36,814 bases of DNA from the NCBI RefSeq assembly GCF_004208535.1, contig NZ_SGIS01000040.1, positions 1 to 36,814 on the forward strand, in the 5' to 3' direction. The number at the start of each line of letters is the position of its first letter. Within the stretch, counting starts at the first letter, position 1. The translations under genes and the position numbers were made by a program. Below, piece by piece: positions 25,588 to 34,402 of the stretch. Below the pieces are notes generated by a model, which saw only the letters and a program-made list of their open reading frames with translations, was not told the origin of the DNA and searched no databases. The DNA comes from Sphingomonas populi. GTDB taxonomy: Bacteria; Pseudomonadota; Alphaproteobacteria; Sphingomonadales; Sphingomonadaceae.

Positions 25588-26367
25588 TCAGCACCGCTCG
25601 ACCGCCTCGGCAATCTGCGTGGTTTCAACCAAAGGCTGTGCCCGTACCGCCTCGCCCACCAGGATCAGCGCTGGCCCGGCGCCGGCTGCGCGGTCGATGG
25701 CGAGCGGAAGCAGCGCGAGCTGCGTATGGATCAGGCGCTCGCCGGGAAGGCTGACATCCGCTGCGACCAGCGCCGGGGTGGCGGGATCGAGCCCGTGCGC
25801 GATCAACTGCCGGCAGATCTCCGGTCCCGCCGTTCGCCCCATGTAGAACGCCAGCGTGCCGGCGGGATCGGCGAGCGCGGCCCAGTCGAGATCGAGTACT
25901 TCGCCAGCGCGGGCGTGCGCCGTGACGAAGCGGACGTGGCGCGCAGAGCCGCGCACCGTTAGCGAGACGCCGGCGCTCGCGGCTGCCGCGCTTGCCGAGG
26001 TGATTCCAGGACAGATGCGTGCGCGAATACCGTGTGCTGTGAGCGCCGCGATCTCCTCGGTCGAGCGACCGAAGATCGAGGGGTCGCCGCCCTTAAGGCG
26101 CACCACGCGCTTGCCGTCCAGCGCTGCCGCGACGAGCAATGCGTCGATCGTGGATTGCGATTTCGAATGCCGGCCGGATCGTTTGCCGACCGACACGGCC
26201 TGGACGTGAGCGGGGATCAGATCGAGCACGCCCGGACCGACCAGCGCGTCATGGAACACGATGTCGGCCGCCAGGATCAGGCGCTCGGCCTTGCGCGTCA
26301 GCAGGTCGGGATCGCCCGGCCCCGCGCCGACCAGCCACACCTCTCCGGGGGCAATCGCATCAGGCAT
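25588..26367 (-). CDS. cobA: Uroporphyrinogen-III C-methyltransferase (SUMT)
   Basis: A 259-residue cytosolic enzyme that methylates uroporphyrinogen III twice with S-adenosylmethionine to give precorrin-2, the precursor of siroheme. Motifs: VWLVGAGPGDPDLLTRKAERL at the N-terminus, VVRLKGGDPSIFGRSTEE, VCPGITSASAAAA-like (ICPGITSASAAAA) and the SAM-site segment TLAFYMGRT. ATG at 26367 with AAGGAG 7 nt upstream. The start overlaps the nasA end by 8 nt. The location explains the role: NirB needs siroheme. It lacks the CysG-type NAD-dependent oxidase/ferrochelatase domain, so those steps must be done elsewhere. Confidence 0.93.
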   Translation of the reverse strand: MPDAIAPGEVWLVGAGPGDPDLLTRKAERLILAADIVFHDALVGPGVLDLIPAHVQAVSVGKRSGRHSKSQSTIDALLVAAALDGKRVVRLKGGDPSIFGRSTEEIAALTAHGIRARICPGITSASAAAASAGVSLTVRGSARHVRFVTAHARAGEVLDLDWAALADPAGTLAFYMGRTAGPEICRQLIAHGLDPATPALVAADVSLPGERLIHTQLALLPLAIDRAAGAGPALILVGEAVRAQPLVETTQIAEAVERC

Positions 26368-29041
26368 GGGAAAGCTCCTTGGGCAACAGCTTGGCGATGG
26401 CGGGGCGGCAGGAGCCGCAATTGGTGCCGGCGTTGATCGCCGCGCCGACGGCTTCGACGCTGACCAGCGCGCGCTCGGTAATCGCGGCAAGGATCGTCTT
26501 CATGCCGACATCGAAGCACACGCAGACGATCGGCCCGCGATCCGGTGCGGGGGTCGCCGCGCGTCCGGCGAGCAGTTCGGTGACGGAAGGATCGTCCGCG
26601 CCGAGCTGTGCGACAAGCCAGTCACGCGGCGGCAGACCCGGCCCGCGCGAAACGAAGAGCGCAGCGTGCAACGCGCCGCCGACCGTCACCGCCGCGCGGA
26701 TGACGCCGCGCCGCACATCGATCATCTCGGCGCGCTCTCCCATCGGCAAGAGTGCGGTCACCACGGTCGCGTCGCCGCGCCCCGCGATCTCGGTCAGCCA
26801 GCCGTGCGCGGTTCGGACGACGGTCCAATACGCGCAGTCGGGCGCGGACGGGCGCTCGCGGGTGATGAGGAAGCCCGACCATTCCGGCTTGTAGGGCGTG
26901 ATGGTCGCGGGCGTATTCTTGAAACCGGGCTGGCCGGAATGCGGATCACGCAGGGTCGAGGGCAACAGCCCGGTACGGCCGCCGCTGCTGGTTCGGTCGG
27001 TCCAGTGGATCGGCACGAACAGGTCGCGGCGGCGCTGCGCCGGGGTTACGGCGACACGGTACACGCTGCTGCCGTGCTCGGTGGCGACGCGCGCCAGTCC
27101 GCCTTCGACAAGGCCGTAGGATTGGGCGGTTTCGGGGTGAACCTCGACCAGCGGCTCGCGGCGGTGTTGCGAGAGCGTCGGGGACAGGCCGGTGCGGGTC
27201 ATCGTATGCCATTGGTCGCGGTAGCGGCCGGTGTTGAGGCGCAGCGGCAGCGCACGGGTCGCATCGTCGCGCGGCGTATGGCGAACCGCGATCATCCGCG
27301 CCTTGCCGTTCGCGGTCGTGAACGGACGATGTTCGAACGGCGACGCGCCACCCCATTGGAAGGGCGCCATCCCGTCGTAACCGGCGTCGTCGATCGCGGC
27401 ATGCGCCGACAGATCGAGCAGGCGCGCGCCATCGTTCTCGAACCCGGTCTGAGCGGCGAACTCGCGAAAGATATCGGCAGGGCCGGCATAGTCGAACCCG
27501 TCGAAGCCCATGCGCTTCGCCACCTCCGCGATCGCCCACCAGTCGGCGCGCGCTTCGCCTGGTGCCGCCATGAACCCGCGCTGGCGCGAGATGCGGCGTT
27601 CGGAATTGGTCACGGTGCCGTGCTTCTCGCCCCAGGCGAGCGCGGGCAACTTCACCTGCGCGTAGACGGCGGTATCGGTGTTGGCGATACAGTCCGACAC
27701 GACGACGAACGGGCAATTGGCGAGCGCGACGCGAGCCATGCGCGCGTCGGGCATCGACACCGCCGGATTGGTGGCCATGATCCACACCGCCTTGATCTTG
27801 CCCCTGGCCATCGCCTCGAACATGTCGACCGCCTTGAGGCCGGGGCCGGGGCAGATCGTCGGCGACCGCCAGAAGCGCTGCGCACGGCCTCGCTCGATAT
27901 CCGAAAACCCCATGTGCGCGGCCAGCGTCGAGGCAAGGCCCCCAACTTCGCGCCCGCCCATCGCATTGGGCTGGCCGGTGATGCTGAACGGCCCCGCGCC
28001 GAGCTTGCCGATCCGGCCCGTCGCGAGGTGGAGGTTGATGATCGCATTGCCCTTGTCGGTGCCGCTCGTCGACTGGTTCACGCCCTGGCTGAACAGCGTG
28101 ACGGTGCGGGGGTGCTCGGCGAACAGATCGTAGAAAGCCTGCACGTCCTCGGCGGCAATGCCACACGTCCTGGCGACGTCGACGCGCGGCAGGTCTTTCC
28201 AGAAACCCTCGGGCACCTCGACCCGCTCGGCGAGGAAGCGCCCGTCGAGCCGCCATGTCCCCCGCATCTCCAGCAGCAGGCCGTTGAACAGCGCGACGTC
28301 GGTATCGGGCGCGATGGCGAGGTGGAGGTCGGCGCAGTCCGCCGTTTCGGTGCGGCGCGGGTCGATCACCACCAGCTTGGTGCCGCGCGCCTTGCGTGCC
28401 GCCTCGATCCGCTGCCAGATCACCGGATGGCACCATGCCGTGTTCGATCCGACCAGTATGATCAGGTCGGCGGCATCGAGAGCGTCGTAGCTGCACGGCA
28501 CGACATCTTCGCCGAACGCGCGGATGTGCGCCGCCACCGCGCTCGACATGCACAGCCGCGAATTGGTGTCGATATTGCCGGTGCCGATGAACCCCTTCAT
28601 CAGCTTGTTGGCGACATAATAATCTTCGGTCAGCATCTGCCCCGAGGCGTAGAAGGCGACGCTGTCGGGGCCGTGCTCGGCGATCGTCGCGGCGAAACGG
28701 CTGGCGACGCGGTCGAGCGCTTCGTCCCACCCCACCGCCTTCGCGCCGATCATGGGGGCGAGCAAGCGGCCGTCCAGCCCGATCGTCTCGCCCAGATGCG
28801 TCCCCTTCGAACACAGTCTGCCGAAATTGGCGGGATGGTCGGGATCGCCCTTGATCGTCGCGCTCCGTGCGGCGGTCGGCGTGGCGAGTACGCCGCAGCC
28901 GACCCCGCAATACGGACAGGTGGTCCGAATTCCCCTCCCGCTCGCGGGAGGGGCTAGGGGAGGGCATGCCCGATCGGGGCCGGAGAGTGCCCCGACAGGG
29001 CCTCCCCCGACCCCTCCCGCGAGCGGGAGGGGAGATGTCAC
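26360..29041 (-). CDS. nasA: Assimilatory nitrate reductase, catalytic subunit with C-terminal 2Fe-2S domain
   Basis: An 893-residue molybdenum enzyme reducing nitrate to nitrite in the cytosol. The 4Fe-4S site is C42, C45, C49 and C77 (TCPYCGVGC and LCSKG). Then come molybdopterin-binding domains (RLCMSSAVAAHIRAFGEDV, VGSNTAWCHPVIWQRI, QGVNQSTSGTDKGN, ITGQPNAMGGREVGG). A C-terminal BFD-like 2Fe-2S domain has C840, C842, C875 and C878. The only standard in-frame start before TCPYC is GTG 29041, overlapping the nirD stop in GTGA; hence about 36 extra residues translated from a palindromic repeat (28932-29032) precede the normal N-terminus. No NasB-type reductase gene is adjacent, so electrons must come from elsewhere. 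Confidence 0.94.
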   Translation of the reverse strand: MTSPLPLAGGVGGGPVGALSGPDRACPPLAPPASGRGIRTTCPYCGVGCGVLATPTAARSATIKGDPDHPANFGRLCSKGTHLGETIGLDGRLLAPMIGAKAVGWDEALDRVASRFAATIAEHGPDSVAFYASGQMLTEDYYVANKLMKGFIGTGNIDTNSRLCMSSAVAAHIRAFGEDVVPCSYDALDAADLIILVGSNTAWCHPVIWQRIEAARKARGTKLVVIDPRRTETADCADLHLAIAPDTDVALFNGLLLEMRGTWRLDGRFLAERVEVPEGFWKDLPRVDVARTCGIAAEDVQAFYDLFAEHPRTVTLFSQGVNQSTSGTDKGNAIINLHLATGRIGKLGAGPFSITGQPNAMGGREVGGLASTLAAHMGFSDIERGRAQRFWRSPTICPGPGLKAVDMFEAMARGKIKAVWIMATNPAVSMPDARMARVALANCPFVVVSDCIANTDTAVYAQVKLPALAWGEKHGTVTNSERRISRQRGFMAAPGEARADWWAIAEVAKRMGFDGFDYAGPADIFREFAAQTGFENDGARLLDLSAHAAIDDAGYDGMAPFQWGGASPFEHRPFTTANGKARMIAVRHTPRDDATRALPLRLNTGRYRDQWHTMTRTGLSPTLSQHRREPLVEVHPETAQSYGLVEGGLARVATEHGSSVYRVAVTPAQRRRDLFVPIHWTDRTSSGGRTGLLPSTLRDPHSGQPGFKNTPATITPYKPEWSGFLITRERPSAPDCAYWTVVRTAHGWLTEIAGRGDATVVTALLPMGERAEMIDVRRGVIRAAVTVGGALHAALFVSRGPGLPPRDWLVAQLGADDPSVTELLAGRAATPAPDRGPIVCVCFDVGMKTILAAITERALVSVEAVGAAINAGTNCGSCRPAIAKLLPKELSHA
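28932..29032. repeat. Palindromic repeat element inside the nasA 5' end
   Basis: Two 22-bp arms at 28932-28953 and 29011-29032 are exact reverse complements of each other, and each is itself nearly palindromic (CCCCTCCCGC then GCGGGAGGGG). Inner GGGGAGG and CCTCCCC segments extend the pairing, so the whole 101 bp can fold into a long hairpin. GC-rich units of this look are common between genes in sphingomonads and caulobacters. Here it lies after the nasA start codon and remains in frame. Presence of copies elsewhere in the genome is not testable in this window. Confidence 0.85.
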
Positions 29042-29385
29042 GCTATCACCCCGGCGAGTGCTGCGTCGCGGCCGATCAGAATCCGACCGCCGTCGATCTT
29101 GACCGGGATCACCGGCACGCAGCCTGTGTCCTCGCCCAGCGCCTCGCCGGTGACGAGCGAGATCCGCCAATTGTGCAGCGGGCACGTCACGGTCGTATCG
29201 TGGACGATCCCCTGGCTGAGCGGGCCGGCCTTGTGCGGGCATTGGTTGGCGAGCGCATAGACCTCGCCATTGGCGGTATGAAAGATGGCTATCTCGCGCC
29301 CGCCACGCACCGGCAGCGTGCGGGCACCCAGCGCGGGGAGTTGATCGACCGGCCCGATATCGAGCCATTCACCGTGCAGCGTCAT
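29038..29385 (-). CDS. nirD: Nitrite reductase small subunit, Rieske 2Fe-2S protein
   Basis: A 115-residue partner of NirB. The full Rieske set is present: C49 and H51 (ANQCPHKAGPL), C68 and H71 (TCPLHNWRIS). Some enterobacterial NirD proteins have lost these residues, so this one probably carries a real cluster. The ATG at 29385 overlaps the nirB stop in ATGA and its stop overlaps the nasA GTG, which implies coupled translation of the three. It supports electron transfer or stability of the nitrite reductase. Confidence 0.93.
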   Translation of the reverse strand: MTLHGEWLDIGPVDQLPALGARTLPVRGGREIAIFHTANGEVYALANQCPHKAGPLSQGIVHDTTVTCPLHNWRISLVTGEALGEDTGCVPVIPVKIDGGRILIGRDAALAGVIA

Positions 29386-31841
29386 GCGGTCACCAAAGGC
29401 CGGATCTCGGCAAGATGTTGATGGAGTTTGTAATCTTCGCCGGCCGCACGCTTCGCCCAGGGATCATCCTGCATGAAGCTTTGCGAATAGAGGAAGCGTG
29501 CGCGCAATGCCTCGCGCCCGGTCGTGTCATCGACGATCCGCTTACGGATATAGTCCAGTCCGACGCGCTCGACCCAAGGCGCGGTGCGGTCGAGGTAGCG
29601 GGCTTCTTCGCGGTACAGCTGGATGAAGGCGGCGCAATAGTCGAGCGCCTCCTGTTCGGTCGCGACCTTGCACAGAAAATCGGTGCCGCGCAGCTTGATG
29701 CCGCCATTGCCGCCGATCGAGATTTCGTAGCCGCTGTCGACGCAGATCACGCCGATGTCCTTGATGCTCGCCTCCGCGCAGTTGCGCGGGCAGCCCGACA
29801 CGGCGATCTTGAACTTGTGCGGCATGAAGCTGCCCCAGGTCATCTGCTCGATGCGGATGCCGAGACCTGTCGAATCCTGCGTGCCGAAACGGCACCATTC
29901 GGAGCCGACGCAGGTCTTCACCGTGCGCAACGCCTTGGCATAGGCATGGCCGCTGACCATGCCGGCGGCATTCAGATCCGCCCAGACGGCGGGCAGATCC
30001 TCCTTCTTGATTCCGAAGATGTCGAGCCGTTGCCCGCCCGTCACCTTCAGCATGCGCGCCTCGTATTTCTCGGCGACGTCGGCGATCGCGCGCAGTTCTT
30101 TCGGATTGGTCACGCCGCCCCACATGCGCGGTACGACCGAATAGGTGCCGTCTTTCTGGATGTTGGCGTGCAGCCTTTCGTTGACGAAGCGCGACTGGTT
30201 GTCGTCGATGAACTCGCCCGGCCACGCGCACAGCAGATAGTAATTGAGCGCGGGCCGGCACGACGAGCAGCCGTCAGGCGTCGTCCAGTGCAGTTCCTGC
30301 ATCACCTGCGGAATCGCCTTCAACTGCTTGTCGAGGATCAGCCGGCGGACGTCCTCGTGGGTGAAGCTGGTGCATTTGCAGACGGTCGGCGCGGCGCGCT
30401 CGCCTTCGAACGCCGCGCCGAGCGTGACCGCCAGCAACCCTTCGACAAGCCCGGTGCAGGAGCCGCACGACGCGGATGCCTTGGTGCAGGCACGCACCGC
30501 GTCGAGCGTGCAGGCGCCGGTTTCGATCGCCGCCACCACCTTACCCTTGGACACGCCGTTGCAGCCGCAGATTTCAGCATCGGCGGGGAGCGCTGCAACG
30601 GCGGCGTTAGGGTTTGCGTCGGCGCCCCCGCCAGCGGCGAAGGCCTGGCCGAAGATCAGCGCGTCGCGGATTTCGGCGACGTCCTCCTGCTTCCTGAGCA
30701 GGTCGAAATACCAGTTGCCGTCCTGCGTATCGCCATACAGCACCGCGCCGATCAGCCGGTCGCCCTTGACGATCACGCGCTTGTACACGCCGCGCGCGGC
30801 GTCGCGCAGGACGATATCCTCGCAACCCTCGCCGCCCGAGAAATCGCCCGCCGAGAACACGTCGATACCCGACACCTTGAGCTTGGTCGAAGTGACCGAG
30901 CCGGTGTAGCCCGACGGCGACGCGACGAGCCCGTCGGCAAGGCTGCGGCACATGTCCCACAAGGGCGCGACGAGGCCGTAGACCAGCCCGTTATGCTCGA
31001 CGCATTCGCCGACCGCGAGAATATCCGCGTCCGACGTCACCAGATGATCGTCGACATGGATGCCGCGCCCGATCGCGAGGCCAGCGTTGCGCGCGAGCGT
31101 CAAATTGGGCCGGATGCCGACCGCCATCACCACGATCGACCCGGGTATCTCCCGCCCGTCCTTCAGGCGCACGCCCTCGACCTTGCCGTGGCCGTAGATT
31201 TCGGCGGTGTCGGCGCCGGTCAGGATGGTCTGGCCGCGCCGTTCCAGTTCGCTCTTGAGCAGCCATGCCGCAGCCTCGTCGAGCTGGCGCTCCATCAGCG
31301 TCGGCATGATGTGCAGCACCGTCACCTTCATGCCGCGCAGGGCGAGGCCGTGCGCGGCCTCCAGCCCGAGTAGACCGCCGCCGATCACGACGGCATCCCC
31401 GCCGGCGTCCGCCGCGCGCAGCATCGCGCCGACATCGTCCATGTCGCGGAACGTCACCACCCCGTCGAGGTCGCGGCCCGGCACCGGGATGATGAACGGA
31501 TCGGAGCCGGTGGCGAGGATCAGCTTGTCGTAACTTTCAGTACGACCCGAGCGTGCCGTAACCGTCCTGATCCTGCGGTCGATCGCCACCACCGGATCGC
31601 CCGCCACGAGTTCGATCGCATTGTCGGCATACCAGGCGAGATCGTTGATGACGATATCATCGAAACTCTTGTCTCCCGCGAGCAGGGGCGAGAGCATGAT
31701 GCGGTTGTAGTTCACTCGCGGCTCGGCGCCGAAGATGGTGATGCGGTAGCGCGATGCGTCGCGGGCGAGGATTTCCTCAACCGCGCGGCACCCGGCCATG
31801 CCGTTGCCGATGACGATGAGGTGGGGTTTCAGATCGGTCAC
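29382..31841 (-). CDS. nirB: NAD(P)H-dependent assimilatory nitrite reductase large subunit
   Basis: An 819-residue cytosolic enzyme taking nitrite to ammonium with six electrons. Domain order: FAD/NAD(P)H oxidoreductase (IVIGNGMAGCRAVEEIL; VVIGGGLLGLEAAHGLALRG; ILAVGECVEH), two BFD-like 2Fe-2S domains (C425, C427, C459, C462; then C488, C490, C525, C528), sulfite/nitrite reductase half-domain, and the 4Fe-4S/siroheme site C644, C650, C684, C688 (TCVGSEWCRFG, SGCPRNCAEA). GTG 31841 is chosen because GGAG lies 6 nt upstream and because it overlaps the porin stop in GTGA; starts 9 codons earlier are less likely. Length agrees with the family. Confidence 0.94.
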   Translation of the reverse strand: MTDLKPHLIVIGNGMAGCRAVEEILARDASRYRITIFGAEPRVNYNRIMLSPLLAGDKSFDDIVINDLAWYADNAIELVAGDPVVAIDRRIRTVTARSGRTESYDKLILATGSDPFIIPVPGRDLDGVVTFRDMDDVGAMLRAADAGGDAVVIGGGLLGLEAAHGLALRGMKVTVLHIMPTLMERQLDEAAAWLLKSELERRGQTILTGADTAEIYGHGKVEGVRLKDGREIPGSIVVMAVGIRPNLTLARNAGLAIGRGIHVDDHLVTSDADILAVGECVEHNGLVYGLVAPLWDMCRSLADGLVASPSGYTGSVTSTKLKVSGIDVFSAGDFSGGEGCEDIVLRDAARGVYKRVIVKGDRLIGAVLYGDTQDGNWYFDLLRKQEDVAEIRDALIFGQAFAAGGGADANPNAAVAALPADAEICGCNGVSKGKVVAAIETGACTLDAVRACTKASASCGSCTGLVEGLLAVTLGAAFEGERAAPTVCKCTSFTHEDVRRLILDKQLKAIPQVMQELHWTTPDGCSSCRPALNYYLLCAWPGEFIDDNQSRFVNERLHANIQKDGTYSVVPRMWGGVTNPKELRAIADVAEKYEARMLKVTGGQRLDIFGIKKEDLPAVWADLNAAGMVSGHAYAKALRTVKTCVGSEWCRFGTQDSTGLGIRIEQMTWGSFMPHKFKIAVSGCPRNCAEASIKDIGVICVDSGYEISIGGNGGIKLRGTDFLCKVATEQEALDYCAAFIQLYREEARYLDRTAPWVERVGLDYIRKRIVDDTTGREALRARFLYSQSFMQDDPWAKRAAGEDYKLHQHLAEIRPLVTA

Positions 31842-33055
31842 GAGAGGCTCCATTCGAGCGAGAGCCACAGCTTGCTGGTATCGGTCGCGAAGCCGTGGGC
31901 ATGGTAATCGGCGTATTTGACGAGCGCGGTGTAGCGGCCGCGCTTCGCGCTCGCCTGCAGGTCGATTTCATCGCCGTAGCGGCGTTCAAGCCGGTCGCTC
32001 GAGAAGCGGTGGTAGACGGCGGTCAGCCCGATCGCGTCGAGACCCGCAACTTTCTTCCATCCATAGCCGGTCGAGCCGTACAGATCGCGCAGACCATCGG
32101 GCGGGGTGACGAGGAACTTGTCGGCCCAGCCGTTGAACTTGTGCAGCGTGGCAAGCGGGGTTTGGAAACTGGTGACGACGACGCCTCGGTCGGCGCCAAG
32201 CACCTCGTACCCGGCGCCCAACGTGAACGCCTTCACCGAGAGGCCCAGTTCGCCAAGATAATAATCGGCGCGGTAGCGGTTGGGGTTGCGGTGATAGTCG
32301 CTCTGCGTCGCATAGCTCGCCGCGTAGGTCAGCTTGACGGCCTTGCTCACCGGCAAGGCGCCCGCGAACCTGCCGCCGTAGGTCTGGCTGCTGTTGGCGA
32401 ACACCAGCCGCTCGTCCTGATCGACCAGATAGGCGAAGCTGGTGAGGGTGCCGATCTTCGTGGTGTAGGCAAGATTGCCAAACACGTTGTCGCCGCCGAT
32501 CTCGCCGAGCCTCGTCGGGCCGTATCGGTCGCCGCCATCGACACCCCAGATCGTGCGGACGGTGTCGGCATAGGTGAAGTCCGCCTTCAGGCCCTTGATG
32601 CCCGACCATTCGATCCGTGCCGCGTCGAAGGTCTGTTCGTTGTCGCGCCACGCGACCGAGCCGACGAAGCGCTGGTCGTCGAGGTTGATCCGCTGGCGGC
32701 CGACCGTCACGACCGTTTTGGAGAAGCCGCGATATTGCAGTTGCAGCCGGTTGAGTTCGACATTCTGTGGGTCGCCGACCAGCGGGTAGGCCGCCTTGCC
32801 GTTGACGCCGCTGTTGTAGGCGGGGTCGATCGCCAGCGTGGCCTCGCTCTCGGCGAGCAGCGCGAAGTCGCCGCTCTTCGCTTCGAACCCGGCGCGGATG
32901 CGCGCAGTGAAGGCTTCGGCATCCTTAGCCAACGGCGCCTGCTCGACATGCTCGTAGCGCAGGCGCGCGTCGATCAGCGGCTTGAGATCGATCGGATCGG
33001 CCAGCGCGGGTGTCGCGAGCAGCCCGCCCAGCGCGAGCAGCGGAAGCGCGCGCAT
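31838..33055 (-). CDS. Alginate-export-type outer-membrane porin in the nitrate operon
   Basis: A 405-residue outer-membrane beta-barrel. ATG at 33055 overlaps the transporter stop by one base (TGATG). A signal peptide (MRALPLLALGGLLATPALA) precedes a mature protein of alternating strands, starting DPIDLKPLIDARLRYEHVEQ and including VVTVGRQRINLDDQRFVGSV, a block typical of the alginate_exp/porin family; the last residues, KLWLSLEWSLS, form an amphipathic terminal strand. Placement inside the nas operon, with overlaps on both sides, argues that it is a passive channel for nitrate or nitrite, though the family also exports or takes up other anionic or sugar molecules. Confidence 0.85.
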   Translation of the reverse strand: MRALPLLALGGLLATPALADPIDLKPLIDARLRYEHVEQAPLAKDAEAFTARIRAGFEAKSGDFALLAESEATLAIDPAYNSGVNGKAAYPLVGDPQNVELNRLQLQYRGFSKTVVTVGRQRINLDDQRFVGSVAWRDNEQTFDAARIEWSGIKGLKADFTYADTVRTIWGVDGGDRYGPTRLGEIGGDNVFGNLAYTTKIGTLTSFAYLVDQDERLVFANSSQTYGGRFAGALPVSKAVKLTYAASYATQSDYHRNPNRYRADYYLGELGLSVKAFTLGAGYEVLGADRGVVVTSFQTPLATLHKFNGWADKFLVTPPDGLRDLYGSTGYGWKKVAGLDAIGLTAVYHRFSSDRLERRYGDEIDLQASAKRGRYTALVKYADYHAHGFATDTSKLWLSLEWSLS

Positions 33056-34329
33056 CAAACCCGCGCCCCGTTCGCGCCGGTGCCCCAGGTCGCGCGCCAG
33101 CGGCTCTTCACCACCGTCAGCCCGCCGAGCGCGACCAGCGCCAGGACCGCAAAGATCAGGAAGCCCGCCTGCGGCGTGCCGGTCAACTGCTTGGCGAGAC
33201 CAAGCGAGGAGGCGAGGTAGAAGCCGCCGACGCCACCACCGAAACCGACCAGCCCGGTCATGATGCCGATTTCCGCGCCGAACCGCTGCGGCACGAGTTG
33301 GAAGACCGCACCGTTGCCGAAGCCGAGCGTTCCCATCACCAGCAGGAACAAGGCGAGCGCGAGCGGCAGCGAGGTCGTGCCCAGGCTGATCGCGACCAGC
33401 GTGGCGGCGGCGAGCGCATAGACGAAGGTCAGCGTGCGGATGCCGCCGATTGTGTCGGCGACCGCGCCGCCGATCGGCCGCACCAGCGACCCGGCGAACA
33501 CGCAAGCGGCGGTGCAATAGCCCGCGATCACCGGGGTCAGCCCGAAACTGTCGGTGAAATAGATCGAGAGGCTCGACGACAGGCCGACGAATCCCCCGAA
33601 CGTCACGCCGTAGAACAGCATGAACCACCAGGCATCCTGATGCTTCAGAACGGTGAGATAGGCGGTGACCGGCTTGGGCGCGGGCTGGCTCGGCGAATCC
33701 TTGGCCATCACGAGATAGACCACGAACACAATCGCGAGCGGGATCACGGCAAGGCCCAGCACCGCGTTCCACCCGAACGCCTTGGCCAGCAGCGGCGCGA
33801 ACAGCGATGCGAGCACCGTGCCCGAATTGCCCATGCCGGCAATGCCCATCGCCTTGCCCTGATGCTCGGGCGGATACCAGCGCGAGGCAAGCGGCAGCGC
33901 CACCGCGAAGCTCGCGCCGGCAAAGCCGAGCACCACGCCGACCGCGAGCGTGCCCTCGTAGCTGTTGACGCCGAAGAACCACGCGAACGACAGCCCGGCG
34001 ATCACGATCACCTGACCGATCGCGCCGGTGCGTTTTGGGCCGATCCGATCGACCAGCAGGCCGTTGACCAGACGTAGGATCGCGCCCGCCAGCGTCGGCA
34101 CCGCGACCATGAATCCCTTTTGCGCCGGGGTGAGGCCAAGATCCTTCGAGATGATCGGCGCGAGCGGACCGAGCAGTACCCAGACCATGAAGGCGAGATC
34201 GAAATAGAGGAACGCGGCGATCAGCGTCGGCCGGTGGCCGGCGTTCCAGAAGGCGGACGTATCCTTGGTTGCGGTTGCGGCGCGCGCCCCCGGCGCTCCG
34301 GCAGCCATCGTCATCTGAACCTGCGTCAT
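33055..34329 (-). CDS. narK: NarK/NasA-type nitrate/nitrite MFS transporter
   Basis: A 424-residue inner-membrane protein with about 12 helices. Helix 1 reads LIAAFLYFDLAFMVWVLLG, then PLAPIISKDLGLTPAQKGFM, and the nitrate-signature-type segments are AGMGNSGTVLASLFAPLLAK and LVGFGGGVGGFYLASSLGLA, in helices 5 and 11 of this family. It carries nitrate in, or exchanges nitrate and nitrite. ATG at 34329; an in-frame start 27 codons earlier lies inside the terminator hairpin of the leader and is rejected. It is the first gene after the antitermination leader and heads the operon porin-nirB-nirD-nasA-cobA. Confidence 0.92.
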   Translation of the reverse strand: MTQVQMTMAAGAPGARAATATKDTSAFWNAGHRPTLIAAFLYFDLAFMVWVLLGPLAPIISKDLGLTPAQKGFMVAVPTLAGAILRLVNGLLVDRIGPKRTGAIGQVIVIAGLSFAWFFGVNSYEGTLAVGVVLGFAGASFAVALPLASRWYPPEHQGKAMGIAGMGNSGTVLASLFAPLLAKAFGWNAVLGLAVIPLAIVFVVYLVMAKDSPSQPAPKPVTAYLTVLKHQDAWWFMLFYGVTFGGFVGLSSSLSIYFTDSFGLTPVIAGYCTAACVFAGSLVRPIGGAVADTIGGIRTLTFVYALAAATLVAISLGTTSLPLALALFLLVMGTLGFGNGAVFQLVPQRFGAEIGIMTGLVGFGGGVGGFYLASSLGLAKQLTGTPQAGFLIFAVLALVALGGLTVVKSRWRATWGTGANGARV

Positions 34330-34355
34330 CGTCTCGATCCCCTTCGAGCAAACGC

Positions 34356-34402
34356 AAAAAAGCCGCCGCGACGCCCGCAATGATGCGGGACGCAGCGGCG
34401 AC
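34356..34402 (-). terminator. Intrinsic terminator in the narK leader (attenuator)
   Basis: Read on the minus strand, a stem of about 15 base pairs with a tetranucleotide loop (TCAT; inner arms CCCGCA and TGCGGG, outer arms rich in GCC and GGC) is followed immediately by six T (34356-34361). It lies between the nasS stop and the narK start, so it would stop transcription of the operon unless prevented. Its 5' arm overlaps the second hexaloop candidate, as expected of an antitermination switch. Confidence 0.8.

Noticed and set aside
26261..28957. 898-codon open frame on the plus strand opposite nasA
   Set aside because: It is rich in Arg, His, Asp and Gly with no domain, and mirrors the codon pattern of nasA; an antisense shadow of a GC-rich gene.
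29415..31373. 652-codon plus-strand frame opposite nirB
   Set aside because: Same shadow character; nirB on the other strand has every family motif.
31838..34357. A single 839-codon frame joining the porin to sequence inside narK
   Set aside because: The part before the porin signal peptide is an alternative frame of narK; the porin ATG at 33055 overlaps the narK stop and has a proper signal peptide.
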